A model generated the notes under the pieces. It searched no databases. It worked only from the letters and a program-made list of their open reading frames with translations, and was not told the DNA's origin. From Labyrinthula sp. Ha (lineage: Eukaryota; Sar; Bigyra; Labyrinthulida; Labyrinthulaceae): a stretch of 64,000 nucleotides of DNA. Below are positions 37,201-47,144 of the stretch, piece by piece (position 1 is the first letter of the stretch; every line of letters begins with the position of its first letter). The translations under genes and the position numbers were made by a program. The stretch lies in the NCBI GenBank assembly GCA_015227615.1, contig JAALGZ010000054.1, positions 124,001 through 188,000 on the forward strand. Reading direction: 5' to 3'.

Positions 37201-38792
37201 TATAGCCGTGGTGAAAACAATTAAAAACCCATGGAGAATATTCATCAAGTCAAAATTTATTCCTTGAAACAGTGCCACCAAGTCAAAATTGTTCCAGAAC
37301 ATCTGTCACACTCAGGAAAGGTAATTTACCTGAAAGTTTTACCTAAATTTAAGTACTACCCCGAACAATTTATACTATGTTTACAGAAATATATGTATAT
37401 ATATTCATCCAGCTCAGAGTATACCATCAAATAAAGATATTTAAGGTAGAGTTAGTTGTGAGATGCATACGATAACAGTCCATTCACTCTGTCGCAAAGA
37501 GCCATCTTTAGTCCTAACCCTTATCCATAATGTTTCTCTATCTATTTAATTATGCATTCACCAGCGCCAACACCTGGCTTAGGAAACGTGTTTTGGCTGC
37601 ACTCAGGGCATAGGTCTCTTAGAATTTATGTAGATACCGTTTTGTAAAAATTCCTAAAAGAAATTGGAATCTTACTCCAGCAAACGCATTTATGATTACG
37701 TTAATGGCATGTACAGCCAGATTGAAACTGTTTTGTAGGCAACAGAGAAGTTAATAGTATTAGGATACGAAATTAATCCTTAAGCAATCTTATGGCTGGA
37801 ATTTACCAATTAGAGATGGAAATATCAACTTGAAGAACTTTTGCTCAATAGTTATCACATAAAAGCGGAACCATTTCTCTCGAAATCAGAAATGTTACAA
37901 TACCATACTTTAATCTGTAAGTTGAATCTTGTTCTATCATATCTTAGGGTGTTAATACCTCTGTTGTGGTATGTTCACCGAATTTTCAATTTACTCAACT
38001 ATTAAAATTAAATTGTAGAATGTATGGAATCTTGCCATTTATATATTTTTACCTAACTCTTGGATAATAAGAGCATTGACCTAACTAACTTCTTATGTGT
38101 TAACAAAGTATATATATATATATATTTATCTCTCTTTATCTTGCTGCCATTAAGTATTATAAGTTATAATACTCGTTATATTCTGCTAAATAACTCACAT
38201 AATTTTCCCAGAATGTTATGTAAAAATATTGTAAAAAAATTTTAGGGAAAGTAGACCAATCTTTCCTCTGAGGTTTATTTTCTTCCCTAGTTATAATCAA
38301 TAAGACAAAACTTTGAATTTAACACCACCAAGTCGTTCGCGACAAATCCCAGCATCTGCATGGATATACCACTGGCGTTAGTTTTGGAACCTTAACCTGG
38401 CATTAATTAACATTTGAGTAGTTACATCTAAGAAAAACTTTTCTGATCATTTGAATTCTAGCGTTTCAATGATAACGAGTTCTATCTACAAGTATAAAAC
38501 GTAAATTCTTTCTCTAAAAAGTCTTCTTCTATTATTATTTATCTTTTGTACCATATTTTACGTTTGTCCCATTAATTAAAACAAGACTATTGTTGCTGTA
38601 TCTTAGTCAGAGCTATACGGGAACTTCCCAAAAGTGTGTACGAAATGAAACAACTACAAGAAGAAACAGGTACACAAGAATCACACACTAATTACCAGTA
38701 GGAAACAAATTCTCTTGTATACACTTTATCTAGCTAGTTAAGATGGAAGAATTTTTACTTGATCAAAACCAATATAGTAAATTTTATTCATA
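31288..38792. other. gene desert (7.5 kb)
   Basis: No supportable gene over 7.5 kb. Frames such as 33587-33787, 35665-35883 and 37231-37434 are short, isolated and without domains. AT microsatellites occur near 35478-35494 and 38108-38126. No LTR pair or RNA gene was recognised. The end of this stretch must contain the promoter of the interrupted receptor-like gene beginning at 38793. Confidence 0.45.
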
Positions 38793-38873
38793 ATGAAATC
38801 GGGTTTAAAATTATTGGCAGCTCTGTGCTTTACCTTTAGCCTTACAAATGCAGAAATAACAGTGACATTTCAT
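38793..38873 (+). pseudogene. 5' piece of interrupted receptor-like gene (signal peptide)
   Basis: Starting at ATG 38793, 27 codons give a classic signal peptide: MKSGLKLLAALCFTFSLTNA, then EITVTFH. The frame is cut exactly at the left LTR of the large Ty3/gypsy-like element. The last four bases, TCAT, are repeated directly after the right LTR. The rest of the gene resumes at 47565 in the same frame. The piece itself has no recognisable domain beyond the leader. Confidence 0.8.
38870..38873. repeat. target-site duplication, left copy (TCAT)
   Basis: Identical to 47561-47564, directly outside the two LTRs. It marks element insertion with a 4-base duplication. Confidence 0.85.
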
Positions 38874-39289
38874 TATAACTTACTCAGAGTTTCCACTAGT
38901 GCCGTGTAAGAATTGCTAAAAGATTTCGGGTGTAGCCTTGTTTGTAAATATAAGTGTAAATTAATTCAATAAATTGCAGTAACTTCAAAACTCGTCAGTT
39001 CAAAATATCCTCTGCAATACGTCAAATGGGATCCTTAAGTATAAATTATTTCCTTCGCGCTTTTGGAGAAATGCAATTAACTTATTTTTCGTATTTATTA
39101 TATTTAGTTGGTGTCAATATGTATCTCTCTAAGTATGGTAATGTAATATTGTAAGTATCTATACTAAAGTGTTCTAACACGCAATATATTGTTATATATA
39201 TATTTATGTATAAGGATAAAATAAGTTATATTGAATTTATATGAAGTGACATAAGTTTTTCCTCAGAGAACAAACACTTCTGAGTTACA
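38874..39289 (-). repeat. Ty3/gypsy-like element, 3' LTR (416 bp)
   Basis: Near-identical to 47145-47560. On the element strand it starts TGTAACTCAG and ends AAGTTATA, with short inverted ends (TGTAAC/GTTATA). The end of the methyltransferase frame runs about nine codons into this LTR. Confidence 0.93.
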
Positions 39290-40306
39290 TCGCTCTCCTG
39301 TGGAAAGATCAAATCCATAAATTTTATCTTCAACTACCAAATCAGAGGACAAAACTTGAGGTACTTCATTCCCTATTGTAAGCCACTTGTTGCGTATGTT
39401 ATTGCCTCTTCCAAAAAGTTCTAAGTAATAGCCGTTAGGCAAGCATCTTTCTATTAATTCATAAATCTTCTTAGATTTCGCCATGGGAATCGTAACCTTA
39501 TCTATAATCACGTCGCTTTCTTTTTGAAATAACCATTCATCTTTAAAATCACCTTTCCTGCCAACTAAACACATCTCCTTCCTATGTCTCAGCCAATGAC
39601 CCATGCTGGAAAAAGGCTTATTATTATCGGTTGTCTTTATCCATTCTATAACTTCAACTCTTCTTACATTATATTTCCTCATCCATTCCAAGCATAATTC
39701 TAACTTCGAATTTATACACCACACGAAGTAATAACCATTTCCCATCACTCTTGTGAAATCAAAATTCAATAACTCATCATCCGAGAGCTGTTTATAGTCT
39801 ATATGTAAGCCACGCGTAGGTGAATTCCCATCTAAAGTCCATGGGGGATCTATCATAGTGGCTTTATATTTCCAATTCTCAATAAGTTTTACATAATTTC
39901 CAGTCAAAAGATCTGTTCTACAGAAAGAAGAAAATGGAGGCATGATCCAGCAACTAAAATTTCCAAACTGTGACTCTATATCCACAACGTCATCCTTTCT
40001 CTTGAATAATTTTATTCCTTGTCTAATTAAAGCGCTCTGGTTGCTTTCTATCATTCTATGATACTCTCCAATAATAGAGGATAATGAGTCGCTTAATTTA
40101 TTCCTGAATTCCTCCCTTCTCTTCAGTATATCATAGTTCAGCTCTATATCCTTCGCGAACTCTTCTAATTTTTTCATCCAATTATCCTTTTTCATAAAGT
40201 TCGTAATCTTGTTCATGATTTTCGAAGTGTATGCTTCTTTCAAAACATCTCCTGGAAGAAGTCGAAGGTTTTTCAATATATCTCGGCCTACCAAAAAGGG
40301 CTCCAA
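39263..40306 (-). CDS. MT-A70 family N6-adenine methyltransferase (METTL3/AMT1-like), element-encoded
   Basis: 347 residues. The N-terminal half is helical and charged. The catalytic DPPW motif is at about 153-156 (ATMIDPPWTLDG). It is followed by YKQLSDDELLNFDF, YYFVWCINSKLELCLEWM, EVIEWIKTTDNNKPFSS, the METTL3 signature-like GHWLRHRKEMCLVGRKGDF (about 241), and LPNGYYLELFGRGNNIRNKWLTIGNE near the C terminus. These match METTL3/IME4 and ciliate AMT1/MTA1 in order and wording. The family transfers methyl from SAM to N6 of adenine in RNA (METTL3) or DNA (AMT1, METTL4-type); which applies here cannot be told. It overlaps the end of Pol by 19 bases and ends inside the LTR, so it is an integral part of the element. 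Confidence 0.9.
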   Translation of the reverse strand: MEPFLVGRDILKNLRLLPGDVLKEAYTSKIMNKITNFMKKDNWMKKLEEFAKDIELNYDILKRREEFRNKLSDSLSSIIGEYHRMIESNQSALIRQGIKLFKRKDDVVDIESQFGNFSCWIMPPFSSFCRTDLLTGNYVKLIENWKYKATMIDPPWTLDGNSPTRGLHIDYKQLSDDELLNFDFTRVMGNGYYFVWCINSKLELCLEWMRKYNVRRVEVIEWIKTTDNNKPFSSMGHWLRHRKEMCLVGRKGDFKDEWLFQKESDVIIDKVTIPMAKSKKIYELIERCLPNGYYLELFGRGNNIRNKWLTIGNEVPQVLSSDLVVEDKIYGFDLSTGERCNSEVFVL

Positions 40307-43300
40307 TTCTTCTCATTAATTAATAATATCTTCTTAAAGGGTATTTCCACTTCTCCATCTTCAAATTGTATAATTATATCTGCAACTATGTATCCATAAG
40401 TATTAACTGTTCTCCCGGAAGTGTCTTGTAAATAAGTGTGCTCCATGTGATAAGCATCATTTTTGACAACTTTATCAGTGTGATCTGTAAAATAAGACAA
40501 ATTTCCGCACGTGATGTAGGCTCCAGAATCCAATTCTCCAGGAACCTTTTTCCATATTTTTCCGGGCGTTTTAACCAGAAAACTCAAAATATATTCTTCA
40601 TCATTATTCGTTTGAATCAAATCCTCACAATATTTCTTTATATACTCTTTATCTTTCAACAGTAAATTATTGTTATTTATGTCATTGAAGCTTTGTATTT
40701 CTATCAAACTAGGGGGTAGATATTCTTGAAGATTCCTTAACGTTTTCCAAACTTCCTCTCTTTTTATCCTTTTTTCATCTTTAGTGAGTGCTCTTTTGTC
40801 ATTGATAAGTTTTCCATTTTTCCGATTACCGATCAGCTTCGAGGTATAGCTCTTAATTACATTAAGCGGAATATGTAAGCCTCTATATGGGCTTAGCTGC
40901 TGGTATCCTATCAAATGTTTCACCCTGTCAACCAACTGGCTGCGGGTTTTTCCAGCTAAATACAACTTGTCCAAAATTGGTTGCCAATTTCCCAACCCAT
41001 AGGCCTGAATACACTGGCTTAAAATTTTATCTTCAACATCAGACCAACCTTTCGAATGGCTTAAATAAGGCTCGTTGTAATCCATATTCATCTTCAATTG
41101 ATCCGGATATTCTGTTAATTTAATCACTTGAGAAATGTTCCTATTATTGGCGTAATTTATAGAAAGTTCCTGCAGAAGTTTATTGCATAGCACATCATCC
41201 TTATTATTACTCAAGAATCTTTCAACTTCTTCTGGTAACTTCTTCAGTATGTTGTCATAATTTTCCCACGTAGAGTGCTGGGACTCAAATCCTCTCCACT
41301 GCACCAGGATTCGAATCCCTTCAGGCAATTCTTGGACATCCAATAACTTATCAACTTCATATTTCCCTTGGTTGTAGGCGTAAATAGATTTTATAGTCTC
41401 CGTAAACGGTAGCTTCTGTCCCAAATATATTCTAATTCTTCTGCTGTGCACTTCTTTTTCTTCTCCTAGTGGAGTCAATATTTTATATAAGTTATTTCCT
41501 ATAACCTCTTTTATATAAGCAGGGCCGTTCCATTTTAACTGTAGTTTGTCTTTCTCTTGCATTGTTGAACTAATAGAATATAATATTAAGTCGCCTGGTC
41601 CATATTGGATGTCATCGATGTGTACCTTAGAATTCATTATTTCTCTTTGTCTATTTCTTTCTTTACTCATTAAATTCCACAAGACCTCATCATTCTCAGT
41701 TAATTCAGCTCTAAGATCTTCTAAATACTTTATTAAATTCTCCGTTTCATCAAGTATCAAAAAGTATTTTCCATCCCAAACAGGTAATAAGTTCTCATAT
41801 TTTATTGCCCCTTGTTGTAACTGGGCTTCTATGATGATCTCACCATATTTATCTCTACCAAAATATATTTGGTTTGGAGAAAGATTTAATTTTTGAGATA
41901 GCTTTCTATTATTTATATAGTGCAGAACCAACAGAGTTAATTTAGGCCAGGCAGATAAGTTGAGTTGATATTCCGAGCATAAACTTCTAAATATTCTTAA
42001 GATTTCCCTATTTCTTCGTTCCACCCCACCGTTCGACCATGGTGAATACACAATCGTAAATCGGTGAGAGTAGCCTAGGTGTTCCTTTAATTTGCTCGCC
42101 ACTTTACTTGTAAAATGGCTTCCTTTGTCGGAAACTAATATTGTATGGCCTGACAATCCGTTATTGGCCGCCCATCCTAAAATACCTTGCACAAAACCAC
42201 TAGAATCAGGAATACGCGAGTAGGTCAACCAGGTCTTCCTACTAAAATCATCCACAATAACTAATAAATATCCGTGGTGGATGTAAATATAGTCTACATG
42301 TAAGACTAAATTTGGTTTTGAGGCATGGGGTATCTCACCCAGTGGCCTCCGTAACATTGCAGGGAATTTATCGCAATGCAAACAAATATTATGCAAGCGC
42401 ACCACTGCTTCCCTGATTCTCTTCAGAGTTATTTTAAAATAAAAAGATTGAACTGTGATAATATCATTCACTACTGATCCATGTTTATTTGCCAAATGTA
42501 TCATAATTAAAAACTTGTCTATGAGTTCATTAGGTATCCATAACTTTTTATTTACCCATACCAAATTTTCTTCCAAATTACTATTCTCTGGCTTCTCTTC
42601 TAGAGACTGAAAATATCTTAATTCTTCGGTATCTATATGATGTTCTATTCTGTTTCTTTTTGGGTGCAAAAAATCTAACCTCTCATCCCTCCAAGTTCTC
42701 CATTGTTCTTCTTCTAAATAGTTAAGTATCTGGGTATTTAAATCACCTAATTCATCCTCAGGTATATTTTCTAAATCCAAAGGGTTTACATATTTATTTC
42801 TACTTCTTGTTTTTACAGCATTTGCTCTTAAAGTTAAGTCGCCAAATATTATCTCCCCTTTTTCATTAGTTCTATATCTGAGGTCATATTCATTTTCAGT
42901 TAAGTCACCGCTGTAACCCCATCGGGTCAACATATCGGCCATCATATTATCTGTACCAGCACAGTGATACACATTTATTGGGGTTTGCTGAATCAATAGC
43001 GCCCACCTGTGCAGTCTACTAAGTGTAGACTTCTTAATATTTTTTGGTGGGTTAAGAATAAATAGTAAATTCTTGTGATCGGTGTAAATATCAAGAGGAT
43101 TTATTGTTGTACGTATAATGAATTGAAAACGTAGTAAAACGTGCATAATCGGTACCATTTCCTTTTCTGATATTGACCAAGTAAGCTGTGGGCCCTTAAA
43201 GGTGCCGCTTAAAAAATACACAGGAACTAATTCATATTCCCTTTGCTCCGATATTCTGCTAATTTTGTTTATTAATTTTCGGCCATGTACCTTATTGTTA

Positions 43301-45459
43301 AATATTTTCTTAAACTCCTTTAAAGATATATTATTTTTGATTACTTCATTTAGACTGGTATTTAAATCCATTAACTGGTTTGTAGTTAAATTAAGAGAGT
43401 TGAATACTTCTTCTATATTCTTCTTCTCCTTTTTAATATTTTCATCTGAATTATTCTTTAATATTTTTTCTAAAGAAGCTAAGCATCTCAACCATCCATA
43501 ATCATTAACATTCCTAACAAAGATATTTTTTCTCCATTCATTAACGTCTGTGTATCGATATTTTCTAGGTAACTTTTTGTGGGATTTTCCAACAGTGTTT
43601 ATTGTCTTTAAAAACTCCAGCTCCCGGTCTCGCAATATTTTTAGATTAAGTACTTTTGTTTCAGAAAGAACCTTCTCCAGATGTTCTCTAATCAAATCAT
43701 TATTCTCTTTACTGATTTCCTCCTCTGTTTTCAGTAGAATTTCCTCTTCACTATATTCCAGATCCTCGTAGACATTTTTATTCATCAATGGTTCTTTAAT
43801 AAGTTGGGTTTTTGGCCGCCTAACAGTGAGTACTGCGGACCAGACCAGATCACTTGCATCTGTATATAATTCCAACTGATCCTTACTTTCTATTGTACTA
43901 AGGGTGCTTTCCGCGCAAATTTTTAGAGTCCGCTTAAATATGTCCATAATATTGTTTAAATCATCCATATTCACTATATCTTGTATCGGTATTCTGCTTC
44001 GATAACCCCTAGTGGGTTTAAAATTCAATCTCTTTTTCAAACTTTTCTTCATGTTATTCACTAGAGAGAGCAAAGAACTGCGTATTGTTGACAATTTTGG
44101 TATTGAGGGAGCCAGCCAGGAGCTGATATAAACTAAATCTTCTAATTGCCCCATAGTAGTTGGGATTCCCATTTGTAAAATACGGTTAAAATGATTCTCG
44201 TTAAATATCCATCCCTTCTGTTTAATAACTCTCCCACACCATGGCATGCTGATTGCCATAAAACAACACTTTTCAACATTCATTCTAAGTCTATATCGTT
44301 GACAATTCTTCAAAATTATATTAATGGTGTCTAGGAAACCTTCGAATGTTGTTGCATAGATGTAGGAATCATCTAACCACTGTAAAACTCCAGCATTTTC
44401 TCTGCCAAAAACTCCCTTTTCGCCACCTAAAATGTGACTAATCATCCGGGAGGAGTATATCCTAGGGGTATGTACATATCCCATAGGGGCACCTAGTAAG
44501 CGGTATACCCCAAAAATAGTACTTATATTAAAAAACTTTGCAGCATGATCCGATATCCTCAGCATGTCAAAGCCGCTTAAGGCATCAAAAGAAGCCATAT
44601 ACTTTATATTATTTGGTAACCAGCTTAATTGAGCTTCTAATTCGGGCATTCCAGCCCCTGAAACGTACACCCTCTGGTTGAGTGGTCGTAAATCTATGAC
44701 CATGCGATACTTATTCCCTTTTTTCGGCACCATGAAGGCTGCCGAACTATATAATGGGTCGTTAATTAATTCTATCATACCCATAGAAATTAGATCTGCC
44801 AACTTCTTTCTGAGAGCTTCCTTCTTTATTTTACTCATATTACGTGGAGAGGCCCTGCAAGGAGGCATATTCGGTATCTCATGGACCTCCATTGGGGGTA
44901 AATCGCTAAGTTGACACAAAGATTGCCTCTTTCCAAAAGCTTCAGTATTATTCTCTAACAAATTATATAACTGAATACTTTCATCGTAAGTTAATATACC
45001 GCTACTAGAACATTGTTCCGTCTGCTGCCTAAACACCTTATGCATTTCCTTGATCTCCAAAGCTTTTATTTGTCTAGTTTCCATTTCATTAGATGAAGTG
45101 TTCTCGCCATATCCAACCTCAATCGTGTTGTCATAGTTTTCTATGTCATCATTCCATAATATAAATTCTTCTTCTTGAATATTCACGGTTCCTATTGATC
45201 TATTTAAGTTATGTTCATTAATATATGTGTCTTTGAAATTAGTCTTTTTATTTCTCCAAACATTTCCCGACGCCTCAGTATATTCAAGTTCCAATGCTGA
45301 GTTGTCATTAAGGGGAAGAAAAACTTCGTTTTCGTCTGGTGCATCAGACCAATGCTCCGCATCTTCTTCTTCAAAAGAATCGATTATATCTCCCAGCCCA
45401 AGTTTATTAATACGTTGGCTAACATCTGGGTAAGTATTTTTATCTAAAGGCAATGTCAC
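40288..45459 (-). CDS. Ty3/gypsy-like Pol: RT, RNase H, integrase, chromodomain, SANT, protease motif
   Basis: 1723 residues. Approximate positions: RT 200-420 with FDALSGFDMLRI and catalytic QWLDDSY (about 363; Trp replaces the usual Tyr/Phe before the xDD); RNase H from about 530 (LYTDASD) to IYTDHKNLLFIL; integrase HHCC finger at about 988-1025 (HLANKHG ... CLHC); DDE core at about 1056, 1111 and 1146 (HVDYIY, VSDKGSHF, GGVERRNRE); chromodomain 1365-1420 (ILVQWRGFESQHSTWENY); Myb/SANT-like 1470-1530 (GWSDVEDKIL ... GNWQPILDKL ... TRSQLVDRVKHL); and a retropepsin-like DSGA at about 1645. No protease is seen before RT, the usual place. The start is uncertain: the frame overlaps the Gag stop, as in family members that frameshift. 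Confidence 0.9.
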   Translation of the reverse strand: MTLPLDKNTYPDVSQRINKLGLGDIIDSFEEEDAEHWSDAPDENEVFLPLNDNSALELEYTEASGNVWRNKKTNFKDTYINEHNLNRSIGTVNIQEEEFILWNDDIENYDNTIEVGYGENTSSNEMETRQIKALEIKEMHKVFRQQTEQCSSSGILTYDESIQLYNLLENNTEAFGKRQSLCQLSDLPPMEVHEIPNMPPCRASPRNMSKIKKEALRKKLADLISMGMIELINDPLYSSAAFMVPKKGNKYRMVIDLRPLNQRVYVSGAGMPELEAQLSWLPNNIKYMASFDALSGFDMLRISDHAAKFFNISTIFGVYRLLGAPMGYVHTPRIYSSRMISHILGGEKGVFGRENAGVLQWLDDSYIYATTFEGFLDTINIILKNCQRYRLRMNVEKCCFMAISMPWCGRVIKQKGWIFNENHFNRILQMGIPTTMGQLEDLVYISSWLAPSIPKLSTIRSSLLSLVNNMKKSLKKRLNFKPTRGYRSRIPIQDIVNMDDLNNIMDIFKRTLKICAESTLSTIESKDQLELYTDASDLVWSAVLTVRRPKTQLIKEPLMNKNVYEDLEYSEEEILLKTEEEISKENNDLIREHLEKVLSETKVLNLKILRDRELEFLKTINTVGKSHKKLPRKYRYTDVNEWRKNIFVRNVNDYGWLRCLASLEKILKNNSDENIKKEKKNIEEVFNSLNLTTNQLMDLNTSLNEVIKNNISLKEFKKIFNNKVHGRKLINKISRISEQREYELVPVYFLSGTFKGPQLTWSISEKEMVPIMHVLLRFQFIIRTTINPLDIYTDHKNLLFILNPPKNIKKSTLSRLHRWALLIQQTPINVYHCAGTDNMMADMLTRWGYSGDLTENEYDLRYRTNEKGEIIFGDLTLRANAVKTRSRNKYVNPLDLENIPEDELGDLNTQILNYLEEEQWRTWRDERLDFLHPKRNRIEHHIDTEELRYFQSLEEKPENSNLEENLVWVNKKLWIPNELIDKFLIMIHLANKHGSVVNDIITVQSFYFKITLKRIREAVVRLHNICLHCDKFPAMLRRPLGEIPHASKPNLVLHVDYIYIHHGYLLVIVDDFSRKTWLTYSRIPDSSGFVQGILGWAANNGLSGHTILVSDKGSHFTSKVASKLKEHLGYSHRFTIVYSPWSNGGVERRNREILRIFRSLCSEYQLNLSAWPKLTLLVLHYINNRKLSQKLNLSPNQIYFGRDKYGEIIIEAQLQQGAIKYENLLPVWDGKYFLILDETENLIKYLEDLRAELTENDEVLWNLMSKERNRQREIMNSKVHIDDIQYGPGDLILYSISSTMQEKDKLQLKWNGPAYIKEVIGNNLYKILTPLGEEKEVHSRRIRIYLGQKLPFTETIKSIYAYNQGKYEVDKLLDVQELPEGIRILVQWRGFESQHSTWENYDNILKKLPEEVERFLSNNKDDVLCNKLLQELSINYANNRNISQVIKLTEYPDQLKMNMDYNEPYLSHSKGWSDVEDKILSQCIQAYGLGNWQPILDKLYLAGKTRSQLVDRVKHLIGYQQLSPYRGLHIPLNVIKSYTSKLIGNRKNGKLINDKRALTKDEKRIKREEVWKTLRNLQEYLPPSLIEIQSFNDINNNNLLLKDKEYIKKYCEDLIQTNNDEEYILSFLVKTPGKIWKKVPGELDSGAYITCGNLSYFTDHTDKVVKNDAYHMEHTYLQDTSGRTVNTYGYIVADIIIQFEDGEVEIPFKKILLINEKNWSPFW

Positions 45460-47108
45460 TATATTCGTGTTTTGAACGCCCCCAAGGCATTATTTTTTAT
45501 AACATCTAATATATTTTTTGAACTGCTGGAATTAGCATCCTCTCCTTCAGTGGATGGTCTCTCAACAGCCATGACGTTATTAGTGTTGTTCTTCATGGAG
45601 TTTATAATTAACTTCGTGCTTCCATCATTTCCTTTAGATTCATTTGCAGCTTTACCATTAACTGCGTTAGAATTATTATTCCAGGTTCTCTTACGTTTAT
45701 CATAGTATTCGTCTCTTGAAGTTTTTGCTTCTGACGCCGATAATTTGCATGCACGGGAATGATGATCCCGCCTGCAGCGAGTACAAATACCTTTCATCAG
45801 GCAGAAAATATATTCTCGCTTTAAATTTTCCGAGAAAGTCTTGGATCCCGTCATATTGTTGACCTCATTCTCTGCTTCAGATCTTGAATATAACCTTACC
45901 GTTTGGCCTTCAGAATTCTTTTTAAAGTTGTCACCACTTTCGTCTGCCTTATTCTTCTCTTTCTGGGATTCACCTGCCGGATTATTTGACGCCGGATTAT
46001 TAGGGCTTGTCTTCTTTTTGGTTGGAGCTTTTACGAAAGATCTCCAATTCAATTGATCCATTTCTCTTGATCTCTTGAGCAGATACTTCTTCAACTTCCT
46101 CCACTTATTTAACCCTTGAGCTTCTTGTAAATCGGTTATGTCACCCCTAATGAAGTAAGTAGGCAGCTTCTTTAAAATATGATAGCATATGCGTTTTTCC
46201 TTACCTTTTAATAACGCAGTCTCCCCCAATTCTTCATCAATATGCAATAAGTATTGCTGCATTGCAGCCGAGGGACTCAAGCTGCCCCAGTCCCATTTAA
46301 CTTCTTTAACTCTTTCAATAATATTGTCTTTACGCACGTCTTCGAATTCGCTTTCAATTTCTATTAATTTCCTCAGTATTCTTCTGGGTCTTGAAACATC
46401 TGTACCTAAACGTTTAAGCTGAGCAGTTACCTTGTGATGAATACACTGAAGTATATCCGCCTTCGGTAAACCATATGTGCTCCTAAGTTTTGCCTCCCAT
46501 GATCTGAAGGACTTCATAAATTCGGACACATCGTCCGGCATAATGGAAGTTAAAGTTGGTCTTTGTGTTGATCTTTCTTGAAATATTAGGCCCATCTTGA
46601 CCAACTCGCTTCTTGAACCATAAATATTATCAGAATCTTCGGTCTCTTCGTCTGTTTCCAAAGAATCTTCATCACTTGACTCATCTACATTCATATCATC
46701 ATTTTTATTTTGCTTTTTGTTATTTCTATTTTTATTTGGGTTTTTATTTTTATTATTTTTATTTGAATTTAAATTTTCCAGCTTTTCTTCTATTCCTTTT
46801 CTTCTTTCTAATAGTTCATTATTGATATTAATTTGATCTAAATAGCGATCTTCCTCTCGACGATGGTCTTCTGTTTCCAACACATCTCCAGTAGATTCTG
46901 TTTCGATATTCTCCACTTCAATTACTGGTTTGTCTAGGTCATCCACTCTTTGATTATAAATCTGGTCCTCGAACCTTTTCTTCATCTGCAGGTACATCTT
47001 ATTAAGTCGATCATGTGTATGAGGATATCTTTCAACATTCTCTTCGATCATTTGCTCCAATAGATTAATCTGCTCCTCCGCTACACTACTCCAATCTCTG
47101 GTTGACAT
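45459..47108 (-). CDS. Gag-like protein of the Ty3/gypsy-like element
   Basis: 549 residues from ATG 47108 (MSTRDWSS). The frame is also open upstream of this ATG up to the LTR edge, but without another ATG. The N-terminal part is acidic and coiled-coil-like, with an Asn/Lys-rich linker (about 135-150) and an acidic Asp/Glu/Ser block. A globular central part (about 200-350) resembles a Ty3 Gag capsid region in position and size. A zinc knuckle-like CTRCRRDHHSRAC lies near residue 440. It would form the particle core and bind element RNA. It overlaps the Pol frame at its stop. Confidence 0.8.
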   Translation of the reverse strand: MSTRDWSSVAEEQINLLEQMIEENVERYPHTHDRLNKMYLQMKKRFEDQIYNQRVDDLDKPVIEVENIETESTGDVLETEDHRREEDRYLDQININNELLERRKGIEEKLENLNSNKNNKNKNPNKNRNNKKQNKNDDMNVDESSDEDSLETDEETEDSDNIYGSRSELVKMGLIFQERSTQRPTLTSIMPDDVSEFMKSFRSWEAKLRSTYGLPKADILQCIHHKVTAQLKRLGTDVSRPRRILRKLIEIESEFEDVRKDNIIERVKEVKWDWGSLSPSAAMQQYLLHIDEELGETALLKGKEKRICYHILKKLPTYFIRGDITDLQEAQGLNKWRKLKKYLLKRSREMDQLNWRSFVKAPTKKKTSPNNPASNNPAGESQKEKNKADESGDNFKKNSEGQTVRLYSRSEAENEVNNMTGSKTFSENLKREYIFCLMKGICTRCRRDHHSRACKLSASEAKTSRDEYYDKRKRTWNNNSNAVNGKAANESKGNDGSTKLIINSMKNNTNNVMAVERPSTEGEDANSSSSKNILDVIKNNALGAFKTRI

Positions 47109-47144
47109 TCTTATTCGGTTTTTCTTTTTAAGTATTGATATCAA

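Noticed and set aside
40438-47000. Plus-strand frames opposite the Ty3/gypsy-like element
   Set aside because: They are antisense shadows of Gag and Pol with low-complexity hydrophobic translations.
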